In this document: one piece after another, positions 51,584 to 60,094 of the stretch | Layout of the letters: each line of letters opens with the position of its first letter | Position numbering within the stretch: the first letter of the stretch is position 1 | From: Mycolicibacterium diernhoferi | Lineage (GTDB): Bacteria; Actinomycetota; Actinomycetes; Mycobacteriales; Mycobacteriaceae | Assembly: GCF_019456655.1 (NCBI RefSeq) | Contig: NZ_CP080332.1 | Location: forward strand, 2,046,001 to 2,110,000 | Direction: 5' to 3' | DNA length: 64,000 nt | The notes under the pieces: generated by a model | The model's database searches: none | The model's input: the letters and a program-made list of their open reading frames with translations, nothing else | Told to the model about the DNA's origin: nothing | Translations under genes and position numbers: made by a program

Positions 51584-52629
51584 TGGATCGTTACGAGCTG
51601 CGCAGACTGGATTACAGCCTGACCGAGGACCACAAGGATCTGCAGGCGGCCTACAGACAGTTCTTCAAGACCCACTGCGACATCGAGGCGGTGCGCGCGG
51701 CCGAACCGGCCGGCTTCGACAAGAGCCTGTGGGAACGGTTGTGCGGTATGGGCGCAACGACGATGGGCCTGCCCGAGTCGGTCGGCGGTGACGGCGCCAC
51801 CCTGGTGGACCTGACGCTGGTCGCCGAGGAGATCGGCCGGTCGCTGGCACCGGTGCCGTGGATCGATCACGTGGTGGCCGCCCGGCTGCTGGCCCGGCTC
51901 GGTGCGCTGGAGTCCGCCGAGATCGTGGCGGGCACCCAGCTGGTGGTGCTGGACCCCCAGCAGGTCGCACCCACCGGTACCCGGCTGATCCCGGCCGGGT
52001 CGATCGCCGACCACATCCTCGTCCGCGATGGGGAGGACATCGTGCGACTCGGGTTCTCCACCCGGCCCGCCAAAGTCGACAACATCGGCAAGCTGCCGAT
52101 GGCCTGGGTCGATCCCGGCGCCGCGGACACCCGGGTGGTGCTGGCGAGTGGCGCCGGCGCACTGGCCGAATACCAACGGGCCCTGGATGAATGGCGGCTG
52201 CTCACCGCGTCGGCGCTGGTCGGCCTGGTCGAGGAGACGATGACCATCGCCGCCGAGTTCTCCAAGACCCGCTACACCCTCGGGGTGCCGATATCCACGC
52301 TGCAGGGCATCTCGCATCCGCTGGCCAACATCGCCATCACCGTCCAGGGCGGGCGCGGGCTGGCTCGGCGGGCCGCGTGGTTCCTGGACAACGAACCCGA
52401 CGAACGACCCGAACTCGGGCCGTCGGCGTTCGTGTTCATGGCCGAGGGGGCCGCCAAGGCCGCCACCATCGCGGTGCACGTGCAGGGTGGCCTCGGCGTC
52501 TCGGCGGAGGCCGCCGCCACCGCGTACCTGGTCCGCGCCCGCGGCTGGGCGCTGGCCGGCGGTGACCCGGGCGCCACCGCCGTCCGCATCGCCCAGATCG
52601 TCTCGGCTCGCGAGAGCCAGGAGGTATAA
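51583..52629 (+). CDS. Acyl-CoA dehydrogenase, short partner subunit
   Basis: A 348-residue acyl-CoA dehydrogenase-fold protein. The N-terminal helical domain and the C-terminal VHVQGGLGVSAEAAATAYLVRARG are clear, but the middle beta domain lacks the E(P/A)xxGSD flavin motif. It is likely the non-catalytic half of a heteromeric FadE, as in steroid side-chain dehydrogenases. Its ATG overlaps the preceding stop (TGATG) and the catalytic-looking partner begins two bases after its stop. Confidence 0.86.
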   Translation: MDRYELRRLDYSLTEDHKDLQAAYRQFFKTHCDIEAVRAAEPAGFDKSLWERLCGMGATTMGLPESVGGDGATLVDLTLVAEEIGRSLAPVPWIDHVVAARLLARLGALESAEIVAGTQLVVLDPQQVAPTGTRLIPAGSIADHILVRDGEDIVRLGFSTRPAKVDNIGKLPMAWVDPGAADTRVVLASGAGALAEYQRALDEWRLLTASALVGLVEETMTIAAEFSKTRYTLGVPISTLQGISHPLANIAITVQGGRGLARRAAWFLDNEPDERPELGPSAFVFMAEGAAKAATIAVHVQGGLGVSAEAAATAYLVRARGWALAGGDPGATAVRIAQIVSARESQEV

Positions 52630-52631
52630 CC

Positions 52632-53807
52632 ATGGATTTCTCAGTCGTCGAACTGTCCGCGCAGGACAAGGCGTTCCAGACCGAGCTACGCGAACTGCTG
52701 TCCCGGGTGGTCACCGAGGACGTCATCCGCCGGGACCGGGAGACCGGCGACAACTTCGACGAGGACGTGCACCTGGCCCTCGGCGCGGCCGGTTACCTGG
52801 AGCGCGAGTTCAAGCCCGAGGGGGACGGCGGGTTCACCCGGGTGCAACGCCGTATCTGGGCGCTGGAGCGGCGCCGCGCGGAGGTGCCGTGGGTGACCTG
52901 GGGGACCACCATCATGATCGCCCGGTCGGTGGCCAAGTTCAGCGCCCCGGAGGTCCGCGACGAGGTGCTGCGCGGGGTGTTCGACGGCACTGTCCGGATG
53001 TGCCTGGGCTACACCGAGCCCGAGGGCGGCTCCGACGTCGCCACCTGCAAGACCCGTGCGGTACGCGACGGCGACCAGTGGGTGATCAACGGCTCCAAGA
53101 TGTTCACCACCGGCGCGCACAACTGCCAGTACACCTTCCTGATCACCAACACCGACCCGGATGCTCCGAAACACAAGAGCCTCACCATGTTCCTGGTGCC
53201 GCTGGACACCCCGGGGGTGGAGATCCAGGGCATCCGCACCGTCGACGGGGACCGCACCAACATCGTCTACTACTCCGACGTCCGGGTCGACGACAAGTAC
53301 CGGATGGGCGAGATCAACGGCGGCTGGACGGTGGTGCGCGAACCACTCGACGCCGAGCACGGCGCGGTCGCGGCGGCCGATGACGGCCTCGACGATGTCG
53401 CGATCATGTCGCATCAGGCGATGTTCATGGCCGAAGCCGCGGACAACGTCGCCGCCCTGGCCGCCCGGACGGGGTCCATCGAGGACGGATCCGTGGCCTA
53501 CCGGCTGGGCCGCGCGCACGCGCGGTTGGAGGTGGCGCTGTCCAGCCCGAGCATCTTCGGCCGCGTCGCCATCGCACAGACCATGCGCGACATCTCCCCG
53601 GACCTGATGGACATCGCGGGATCGGTTGCGGCCCTGCCGATCGGCACCGACGGCGGCGCGGACGACCGCAGCGAGTACGTCTACCGGTTCGCGCCGCTGG
53701 TCGGCATCTACGGCGGAACCCTGGAGGTATTCCGCAATATGATCGCCCAGCACGTGCTGGGGATGGGCAAGCCCAACTACTCGCCGCCGGGCAAGAAGGT
53801 GTCGTAG
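52632..53807 (+). CDS. Acyl-CoA dehydrogenase, flavin-binding subunit
   Basis: A 391-residue acyl-CoA dehydrogenase with CLGYTEPEGGSDVATCKT as the flavin/substrate motif, FTTGAHNCQYTFL in the middle domain and IYGGTLEVFRNMIAQHVLG at the C-terminus. The YEGT Glu is Gly (YGGT), so any base must be elsewhere, as in other heteromeric FadE proteins. It ends the operon that starts with the crotonase at 47040. About 76 bases without a strong terminator separate it from the convergent amidohydrolase. Confidence 0.9.
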   Translation: MDFSVVELSAQDKAFQTELRELLSRVVTEDVIRRDRETGDNFDEDVHLALGAAGYLEREFKPEGDGGFTRVQRRIWALERRRAEVPWVTWGTTIMIARSVAKFSAPEVRDEVLRGVFDGTVRMCLGYTEPEGGSDVATCKTRAVRDGDQWVINGSKMFTTGAHNCQYTFLITNTDPDAPKHKSLTMFLVPLDTPGVEIQGIRTVDGDRTNIVYYSDVRVDDKYRMGEINGGWTVVREPLDAEHGAVAAADDGLDDVAIMSHQAMFMAEAADNVAALAARTGSIEDGSVAYRLGRAHARLEVALSSPSIFGRVAIAQTMRDISPDLMDIAGSVAALPIGTDGGADDRSEYVYRFAPLVGIYGGTLEVFRNMIAQHVLGMGKPNYSPPGKKVS

Positions 53808-53883
53808 CTGTCGAACCACCGGTCGGCGAGCGCCGGGAGCGGCTGGTGCGCCGGATCCCCAGATCGCTGGTGGCCGTGGGCCG

Positions 53884-55116
53884 TCAGGGTACGGTCAGCG
53901 CCGGTGGTGTGACGGCGGCGGGATCCGGGTTGGCGATCGGCAGTCCCATGAACCTCCGCGCATTGTCACCCATGAAGTCGTAGGTGCGCCGGACGTCCAT
54001 GCCCTCGGCGTACTTCCAGAAGCCCCGCGGCTCGGGCAGACCCTCGGGGTGCGGGTAGTCCGAACCGAACATGACCTTGTCCCAGCCGACGGTGTTGACC
54101 ACGTCGGACACACAACCCTCCCAGAACGGGCTGACCCAGATGTTGCGGCGGAACACGTCGTGCGGGTGCTCCGGGAAGTTCTGCGGCATCTTCTTCTGCA
54201 GATCCTCGAAGTCGTTGAACAGCGGAAAGATCCAGCCGCTGCCGTTCTCCACGCTGGCGATGCGCAGCTTCGGGAACCGGGTCAGGGTGCCGTGGCAGAT
54301 CAGCGCGGTGATCATGTCGGCGATCTCACGGTGGCCGAGCACCATCCAGCGGAATGCGCTCTGGGTCATGAAGTTCTGGGTATGCGCGGGCTCCCACTTG
54401 TTGACGTAGTCGTCCAGCGGTGGGTAGCTGGCGTGCAGCACGATGGGCAACCCGGCGGCCTCCACGTCCCGCCAGAACGGGTCGAATTCCGGCAGTGCGG
54501 GGGAGCGCCAGCCATGCAGACCGTTGACCGGTCCCGGTTTGATCAGGGCGGCCTTGGCGCCGCGGTCCACGACCCACTCCAACTCGCGCTGGGCGGCGTC
54601 GACCTCGGACAGGTTGATGATCGGCGTGGTGAACAGCCGGTCGGCGTGGTTGAAGGACCAGTGCTCGTGGATCCACTCGTTGAGGGCGTGGATGATCGCC
54701 AGGGTCAGCTGCGGATCGTCGGCGCTGGAGTGCTCGACCAGGCTGCCCAGCGTCGGGTAGTTCAGCGCCTCGGTGACGCCCTGGCGGTCCAGTTCGGCGA
54801 CCCGTGCCTCGGGGTTGCGGGTGGCCTCCGGTGCCTCGATGGCCCTGCCCTGCATCTCCCGCAGCGTCAGGCCGTCGGTGTTCTCACCGGCGAAGAACTT
54901 CTCGTGCGCGCCCGGCGCGGCGACCCGCTCGAAGGTCGGGTTGGGGATGAAGTCGGTGACCCGGTTGTTGATCACCACCCGGGTCTGCCTGCCGAACTGG
55001 GCGTACTGCACGGCGCGGCTGTACTTCTCGGGCAGGAACTTGATCAGCGCGTCGCCGGTCTCGTACATGTGCTGGTCGGCATCGAAGATCGGTGCGTCCC
55101 GGAACTGCTCGGTCAT
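53884..55116 (-). CDS. Amidohydrolase-2 family metal-dependent hydrolase
   Basis: A 410-residue paralogue of the protein at 47890, with DADQHMYETGDALIKFLP as the first metal site, VLHASYPP, SVENGSGWIFPL and FGSDYPHPEGLPEP with the catalytic Asp. Its substrate is not known. It is second in a two-gene minus-strand operon behind the SCP2-type thiolase, with the 36-bp repeat element between them. Two similar amidohydrolases in neighbouring operons suggest consecutive or alternative C-C cleavage or decarboxylation steps. Confidence 0.88.
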   Translation of the reverse strand: MTEQFRDAPIFDADQHMYETGDALIKFLPEKYSRAVQYAQFGRQTRVVINNRVTDFIPNPTFERVAAPGAHEKFFAGENTDGLTLREMQGRAIEAPEATRNPEARVAELDRQGVTEALNYPTLGSLVEHSSADDPQLTLAIIHALNEWIHEHWSFNHADRLFTTPIINLSEVDAAQRELEWVVDRGAKAALIKPGPVNGLHGWRSPALPEFDPFWRDVEAAGLPIVLHASYPPLDDYVNKWEPAHTQNFMTQSAFRWMVLGHREIADMITALICHGTLTRFPKLRIASVENGSGWIFPLFNDFEDLQKKMPQNFPEHPHDVFRRNIWVSPFWEGCVSDVVNTVGWDKVMFGSDYPHPEGLPEPRGFWKYAEGMDVRRTYDFMGDNARRFMGLPIANPDPAAVTPPALTVP

Positions 55117-55165
55117 CGGAAGCTGCCTTTCTCAGGAGGCCGAGATCGACGAAATGGTGGGATTT

Positions 55166-55201
55166 ACTCGCACTTTTCCGCCGGTTTGTTCGTTTGGGCG
55201 G
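55166..55201 (-). repeat. 36-bp intergenic element, copy B
   Basis: On the minus strand it begins CCGCCCAAACGAACAA and ends GGAAAAGTGCGAGT. It starts at the base after the thiolase stop and precedes the amidohydrolase. See copy A at 42971. Confidence 0.75.
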
Positions 55202-56347
55202 TCAGAGACTGAGCACGGTGGCGCCGGCGGTGCCGGGCGCGCCGTACAGTTGCGCGAAGCCCACCCGCGGGTTGCCGGGGACCTGCCGGTCGCCGGCCTC
55301 ACCGCGCAGTTGGCGCACCAGCTCGTGGATCTGGCGCAGGCCGGACGCGCCGATCGGCTCACCGTTGGCGATCAACCCGCCGTCGGTGTTGATCGGCAGC
55401 GATCCGCCGATCTCGGTGGCGCCGTCGGCCAGCAGCTTCTCCTGGTCCCCGTCGGCGCAGAAACCGCACTCGGCCATGTGGATGATCTCCGCCCCGGCGT
55501 CGGTGTCCTGCAGCTGCACCACATCGACGTCTTCGGGCGCGACACCGGCCTTCTCGAAGGCCGCCCGCGCCGCGTACACCGTCGGCGCGACGTCCTCGAC
55601 GACCGGTGCGCAGGTGGTGTTCACCTCGTAGGCGCCGTAGCGGCGGGTGCGGACCTCGACCGCGCGCAGGTACACCGGTTTGGAGGTGTACTTGTGCGCC
55701 AGGTCGGCCCGGCACATCACCACCGCGGCCGCACCCTCGTCCGGTGCACAGAACATGTACTGGGTCAGCGGGTAGTTCAGCATCGTCGAGTTGAGGATGT
55801 CGTCCTCGCTGATCGGCTTGCGCCGGAACGCATTGGGATTCAGCGCGCCGTTGCGGAAGTTCTTGTTGGCCACCTTGGCCAGCGTGCGCGCCGAGATGTT
55901 GTGCTCGTGCAGATACCGGTTAGCCTTCATGCCGAAGAACTGGGTGGTCAGGTACTGGCCGTTCTCGGCGTACCAGCTCGGCATGCCCACCAGGGCCGGG
56001 TCTTCGGTGAAGGCGCCGCGGGGATGCTTGTCCAGGCCGACGGCGATCCCGATGTCGTAGTCGCCCAACCGGATACCGTCCGCGCAGACCTTGGCGGCAC
56101 TGGCCGCGGTCGCGCAGGCATTGAACACGTTGGTGAACGGAATGCCGGACAACCCGACCATGCCCACGATGGCGTCGGGGTTGGCCACCGTCCAGCTGCC
56201 GCCCGTCGCCGCCCCGATGTCCTTCCACTCCACCCCGGCGTCGGCGACCGCGGCGAAGATGGCGTCCACACCCATCTCCATCGCCGACTTCCCCTCGAAG
56301 CGGCCGAACGGGTGCAGGCCGACCCCGATGATGGCTACCTCATGCAT
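55202..56347 (-). CDS. SCP2-type thiolase / lipid-transfer protein
   Basis: A 381-residue thiolase-fold protein of the SCP-x/lipid-transfer group. The nucleophile-region Cys is in VFNACATAASAA. The His of the usual HPxGASG motif is replaced by Glu (NGEPIGASG), as in relatives that act as aldolases or need a DUF35 partner; no DUF35 gene was seen nearby. It may do a retro-aldol or retro-Claisen step on a side-chain CoA ester. ATG at 56347 has AAAGGAG seven bases upstream. A perfect ACTGTAA operator lies 80 bp upstream, shared with the divergent aldehyde dehydrogenase. Confidence 0.87.
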   Translation of the reverse strand: MHEVAIIGVGLHPFGRFEGKSAMEMGVDAIFAAVADAGVEWKDIGAATGGSWTVANPDAIVGMVGLSGIPFTNVFNACATAASAAKVCADGIRLGDYDIGIAVGLDKHPRGAFTEDPALVGMPSWYAENGQYLTTQFFGMKANRYLHEHNISARTLAKVANKNFRNGALNPNAFRRKPISEDDILNSTMLNYPLTQYMFCAPDEGAAAVVMCRADLAHKYTSKPVYLRAVEVRTRRYGAYEVNTTCAPVVEDVAPTVYAARAAFEKAGVAPEDVDVVQLQDTDAGAEIIHMAECGFCADGDQEKLLADGATEIGGSLPINTDGGLIANGEPIGASGLRQIHELVRQLRGEAGDRQVPGNPRVGFAQLYGAPGTAGATVLSL

Positions 56348-56426
56348 GATCAGGCTCCTTTGACGGGCGTGAAGGCGAAGGTGACGAGTTCGCACATCTC
56401 CTCGTGGCCACCATCCGCAGATGCCA

Positions 56427-56443
56427 ACTGTAATTCTTACAGT
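56427..56443. promoter_or_regulatory. Operator copy 2: ACTGTAA-TTC-TTACAGT
   Basis: A perfect 17-bp palindrome with the same arms as at 30402, located between the divergent thiolase and aldehyde dehydrogenase genes (36 bp from the latter's start). Confidence 0.85.
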
Positions 56444-56479
56444 ATCGTAACTTGGTATCGCCTGGAACTGGAGGTTGTG

Positions 56480-58015
56480 GTGAGCGAAACCGTGGCGGAT
56501 GCGCCCAGCGTGGAGATCGGCCGCCGCGCGGCCGGCCGCGCCGAGACCCGAATGCTCATCGACGGTGAGCTGGTCTCGGCCGCGTCCGGCGAACAGTTCG
56601 ACAATCTCAGTCCGGCAACGGGTTCGGTGCTCGGTGTCACCTCGGATGCCGGCGCCGAGGACATGGACCGCGCCATCGGTGCGGCCCGGCGAGCCTTCGA
56701 CGACTCCGACTGGTCGACCAACCGCGGGCTGCGGCAGCGGACGCTGCTGCAGTTACAGGAGGCGATCGAAGCCGAATCCGAGGATCTGCGTGAGGAATTG
56801 ATCGCCGAGGTGGGTTGCCCGGCGATGACGACGCAGAATGCGCAGCTGGACTGGCCGCTGGCGGACGCGCTGCGCTATCCGGCACGGTTGATCGACGAGT
56901 TCGAATGGGAGCGGCGCCTCGACGGCGGCGGGCTGTTCGGGGACCGCAACGCGCGCACCGTGGTCAAGGAGGCCGTCGGCGTCGTCGCCGCCATCACCCC
57001 GAGCAACTTCCCGATCGAGGTCATCCTCAACAAGCTCGGCCCCGCGCTGGCGGCCGGCAACACGGTGGTGCTCAAGCCGGACCCGAACACCCCGTGGAAC
57101 GCCACCCGGCTGGGCCGGCTCATCGCCGAACGCACCGACATCCCGGCCGGCGTCGTGAACGTGGTTCCCACCGCGTCGAACGAGGTGGCCGGGCTGCTGG
57201 GCGCCGACCCCCGGGTGGACATGGTGTCCTTCACCGGTTCCACCGCGGTGGGCCGGCACCTGATGCGCGTCGGCGCGGACACCATGAAGCGCACCTTCCT
57301 CGAACTCGGCGGCAAGTCGGCGATGATCGTGCTCGACGACGCGAACCCGGGACACGTCATTCCCGGTGCCATCGGCGCCTGCGTGCACGCGGGCCAGGCG
57401 TGTGCGGCCAACACCCGGATGTTGGTGCACCGCAGCCTGTTCGACGAGGCGGTGGCCAATGTCACGATGGCGTTCGCGGGTGTGCCGGTGGGGGATCCGG
57501 CCTTGCCGAGCACGCTGGTGGGCCCGCTGATCAGTGCGGCGCAGAAGCAACGGGTGCTCGATGCCATCGATGGGGCACGGCGCGACGGCGCCGAGATCGT
57601 GGTCGGCGGCGGCGTGCCGGACGGCCTGGCCGATCACCTGCGCGGCGGGCATTTCGTGGCCCCGACGGTGATCGTCGGCGCCGACCCGAAGTCGTCCATC
57701 GCCCAGGACGAGGTGTTCGGGCCGGTGCTGGTGCTCATCCCGTTCGACGATGACGGCGAGGCGGTGCGGATCGCCAACGACAGTGCCTTCGGTCTGGCCG
57801 GGGCGGTGGTGTCGAAGTCCGCGGACAGAGCCATGGCTGTGGCGCGGCGGATCCGTACCGGCGCGATCGGCGTCAACGGCGGCATGTACTACGGCGCCGA
57901 CGCACCGTTCGGCGGCTTCAAGAACAGCGGCGTCGGGCGGCAGTGCGGCATCGAGGGTTTCGCGCAGTACACCGAGACCAAGACCATCGGGTGGCGGCTG
58001 CCGCGTCAGGGCTGA
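56480..58015 (+). CDS. Aldehyde dehydrogenase
   Basis: A 511-residue NAD(P)-dependent aldehyde dehydrogenase oxidising an aldehyde to an acid. The cofactor segment ITPSNFPIEVILNK, FTGSTAVGRHL, Glu in FLELGGKSAM and nucleophile Cys in HAGQACAANTRML are present. GTG at 56480 is chosen because GGAGG lies five bases upstream; the frame stays open far upstream but those 500 codons are antisense to the thiolase and amidohydrolase. Its stop overlaps the convergent TetR gene by 10 bases. Confidence 0.92.
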   Translation: MSETVADAPSVEIGRRAAGRAETRMLIDGELVSAASGEQFDNLSPATGSVLGVTSDAGAEDMDRAIGAARRAFDDSDWSTNRGLRQRTLLQLQEAIEAESEDLREELIAEVGCPAMTTQNAQLDWPLADALRYPARLIDEFEWERRLDGGGLFGDRNARTVVKEAVGVVAAITPSNFPIEVILNKLGPALAAGNTVVLKPDPNTPWNATRLGRLIAERTDIPAGVVNVVPTASNEVAGLLGADPRVDMVSFTGSTAVGRHLMRVGADTMKRTFLELGGKSAMIVLDDANPGHVIPGAIGACVHAGQACAANTRMLVHRSLFDEAVANVTMAFAGVPVGDPALPSTLVGPLISAAQKQRVLDAIDGARRDGAEIVVGGGVPDGLADHLRGGHFVAPTVIVGADPKSSIAQDEVFGPVLVLIPFDDDGEAVRIANDSAFGLAGAVVSKSADRAMAVARRIRTGAIGVNGGMYYGADAPFGGFKNSGVGRQCGIEGFAQYTETKTIGWRLPRQG

Positions 58016-58704
58016 CGGGCCAGGCCTTCGGCACGGTCGAGAATGCAGGTGAGCACGTACTCGAAGTTGATGTCGTCGGCGACACCCATCCGGTGACCGC
58101 GACCGGTCGCCTCGGCGATGTGCGGGGTGGCGGTGGCGTCGATGAGGTTGCGCTCCCCATCCCGGCGTGGGGCGATGCCGGGCATCTTGTCCTGCAGGCG
58201 TTCCATGATCACGGTGCCGCGGACATGGGTGGCGATGGCCGAGTAGGTGTCGAACGCGTCCTCGGCGGACAGTCCCGCGCGGACCAGTGCCGCCACCGGT
58301 GGCTCCAGCTTCTGGATCGCGCCCTGTACCGCCGCCCGCCCGTAGGATCCTCGGATCAGGATGAGATCGCACAGGATCGGGTTGGCGCGAAAGGTCTTTC
58401 GCATGATCCGGGCGTGGTGGGCCAGTGACTCGCGCCAGTTGCCGGCGTCGATGCTGGGGGCGGTGAAGTCGTAGTCGTCCAGCGCCCGGTCCGTCATCGC
58501 GTCGAGCAGGTCGTCCTTGCGGCGGAAGTACCAGTAGATGCTGGTGACGCCGACGTCGAGGTGCTTGGCCAGTTGCGGCATGCTCAGGTTGTCGATGGAT
58601 ACCTGGGCGGCCACCTCGAAGGCGCCGGTCAGGATCTCCTCGACGCTGATCGACCCGCGTTCACGACGCCGGCGTTTGGCGGCGGGTCTGGCGGCCATCG
58701 ACAC
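58006..58704 (-). CDS. TetR-family regulator, paralogue 2 of the island
   Basis: A 232-residue TetR protein with HTH LSMPQLAKHLDVGVTSIYWYFRRKDDLL. It is closely related to the protein at 44335 (same RERGSI, YWYFR-KDDLL and NPILCDLILIR blocks). It is second gene in the P450/TetR operon, which is preceded by the operator at 59973, and it may regulate the ACTGTAA-type sites across the island. Confidence 0.9.
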   Translation of the reverse strand: MSMAARPAAKRRRRERGSISVEEILTGAFEVAAQVSIDNLSMPQLAKHLDVGVTSIYWYFRRKDDLLDAMTDRALDDYDFTAPSIDAGNWRESLAHHARIMRKTFRANPILCDLILIRGSYGRAAVQGAIQKLEPPVAALVRAGLSAEDAFDTYSAIATHVRGTVIMERLQDKMPGIAPRRDGERNLIDATATPHIAEATGRGHRMGVADDINFEYVLTCILDRAEGLARQP

Positions 58705-58711
58705 TCTCGGC

Positions 58712-59935
58712 TCAGGAGATCGGATCGAAGGTGACCGGAACCGCGGTGGGGGACCGGAACGGCTGACCGAAGATGTGCGGATCGCCCGAGGTGTCGAGTT
58801 CGATGTTGGTCACCCGGTTGAGCAGGCATTCGACCGCGACACGGGTCTCCATCCGGGCCAGGTGCAGGCCGAGACAGGTGTGCTCGCCGGCGGCGAAGGT
58901 GATGTGCGGCACCCGTTTCCGGAAGATGTCGAACTCCGCGGCCCGTTCCCAGCGATTCTCGTCGCGGTTGGCCGACCCGATGCAGACGTCGATGACCGCC
59001 CCTGCGGGCAGCTGCACACCGTCGAGTTCGGTGTCGACGCTGGCCGAGCGCTGCACGGTGGTCAGCGGCGTCTCATAGCGCAGACCCTCCTCGATCGCCT
59101 GCCCGATCAGCTCGTGATCGGCCTGTACGGCGGCGAACTGGTCGGGGTGGGTGAGCAGCAGATACAGCAGGTTTCCCGAGGAGCGGAAGGTGGTCTCCAG
59201 TCCGGCGGGCAGCAGCAGGCGCAGGAACGAGTAGATGGCCTCGTCGGTGAGCTTCTCGCCGTCGACCTCGGCGGTCACCAGATCGCCGATGATGTCCTCG
59301 GTCGGTGTGGAGCGCCGCAACTCGATCTGGTTGAGGAAGTACTCCTTCAGTGCCGCCGAGGCCTCGAAGGCGCGCTTGTACTTGACGTGGTAGCTGATCA
59401 GCTCGACGGCGCGCTGCCGGAACCAGGCGAGGTCCTCCTCGGGCAGGCCCAGCAGCTTGGAGATCACCCGGGTGGGGAACTCGAAGGTGAAGTCCCGGAC
59501 CAGATCCGCGCGCCCGGTCTCGATGAACTCGTCGATCAGTTGCTCACAGATGGGCCGGACGATCTCGGGTTCCCAGCGCACCAGCGACTTGGACTTGAAC
59601 GCGGTGGTGACGAGATTGCGGTGAGCGCGGTGCAGATGGCCTTCCATGGCCAGGATCGACGGGCCGATGAACAGCCCGATGGTGTCGTCATAGATCTTGG
59701 AATTGAACGACTTCCCGTCCCGGAACACGGTGTTCACCGCGTCATAGGAGACCGCCGCGTACTGGTGCTTCGGCCGGAACTCGTCGGGGGTCTTGGACCA
59801 GTCCATGACACTGCCCTCGAAGACCCCGTGCCGGGTTCGGTGCGCATCGAAGTACGGGTACGGGTCGCGAAGCAGGTTGAAGGAGTCGCCCAGTTCCGCC
59901 ATGAGGTCGGTCTCGTCCCGCGTCTGGCTGTTCAC
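58712..59935 (-). CDS. Cytochrome P450
   Basis: A 407-residue P450. The I-helix reads LLLPAGLETTFRSS (Glu where Asp is usual), ExxR is in EEGLRYETP and the haem loop is FAAGEHTCLGLHLAR with the Cys ligand. The long, hydrophilic N-terminus and the His in the haem loop (FxxGxHxCxG) resemble bacterial CYP125/CYP142-like and terpene P450s. It likely hydroxylates a hydrophobic substrate to feed the neighbouring aldehyde dehydrogenases. GTG at 59935 is the first codon. TetR follows seven bases after the stop. Confidence 0.9.
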   Translation of the reverse strand: MNSQTRDETDLMAELGDSFNLLRDPYPYFDAHRTRHGVFEGSVMDWSKTPDEFRPKHQYAAVSYDAVNTVFRDGKSFNSKIYDDTIGLFIGPSILAMEGHLHRAHRNLVTTAFKSKSLVRWEPEIVRPICEQLIDEFIETGRADLVRDFTFEFPTRVISKLLGLPEEDLAWFRQRAVELISYHVKYKRAFEASAALKEYFLNQIELRRSTPTEDIIGDLVTAEVDGEKLTDEAIYSFLRLLLPAGLETTFRSSGNLLYLLLTHPDQFAAVQADHELIGQAIEEGLRYETPLTTVQRSASVDTELDGVQLPAGAVIDVCIGSANRDENRWERAAEFDIFRKRVPHITFAAGEHTCLGLHLARMETRVAVECLLNRVTNIELDTSGDPHIFGQPFRSPTAVPVTFDPIS

Positions 59936-59972
59936 CCGTCGCCCCTGCCTTCGTCACGCCGACCGAATAAAT

Positions 59973-59989
59973 ACTGTAACGCTTACCGT
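59973..59989. promoter_or_regulatory. Operator copy 3: ACTGTAA-CGC-TTACCGT
   Basis: Matches the ACTGTAA/TTACAGT arms with one mismatch. It lies 38 bp upstream of the P450 start and about 105 bp from the divergent aldehyde dehydrogenase. Confidence 0.75.
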
Positions 59990-60094
59990 AACACATCCCG
60001 TCAGGGCGAAACATGTCCTTTCCTGTGGCGATGCGGTGCTGTTTGATGGGGGTGCGGCGGCTGGGAGTCGGCATTACCGGAGGGAGTACGGGAG

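Noticed and set aside
53808..53883. GC-rich stretch between convergent genes as a terminator
   Set aside because: Partial GCC/GGC pairing but no clean stem with a T-run on either strand.
54773..58015. A 1080-codon open frame that would extend the aldehyde dehydrogenase far upstream
   Set aside because: The first 568 codons are antisense to the thiolase and amidohydrolase and show no domain. GGAGG before GTG 56480 and family length fix the start.
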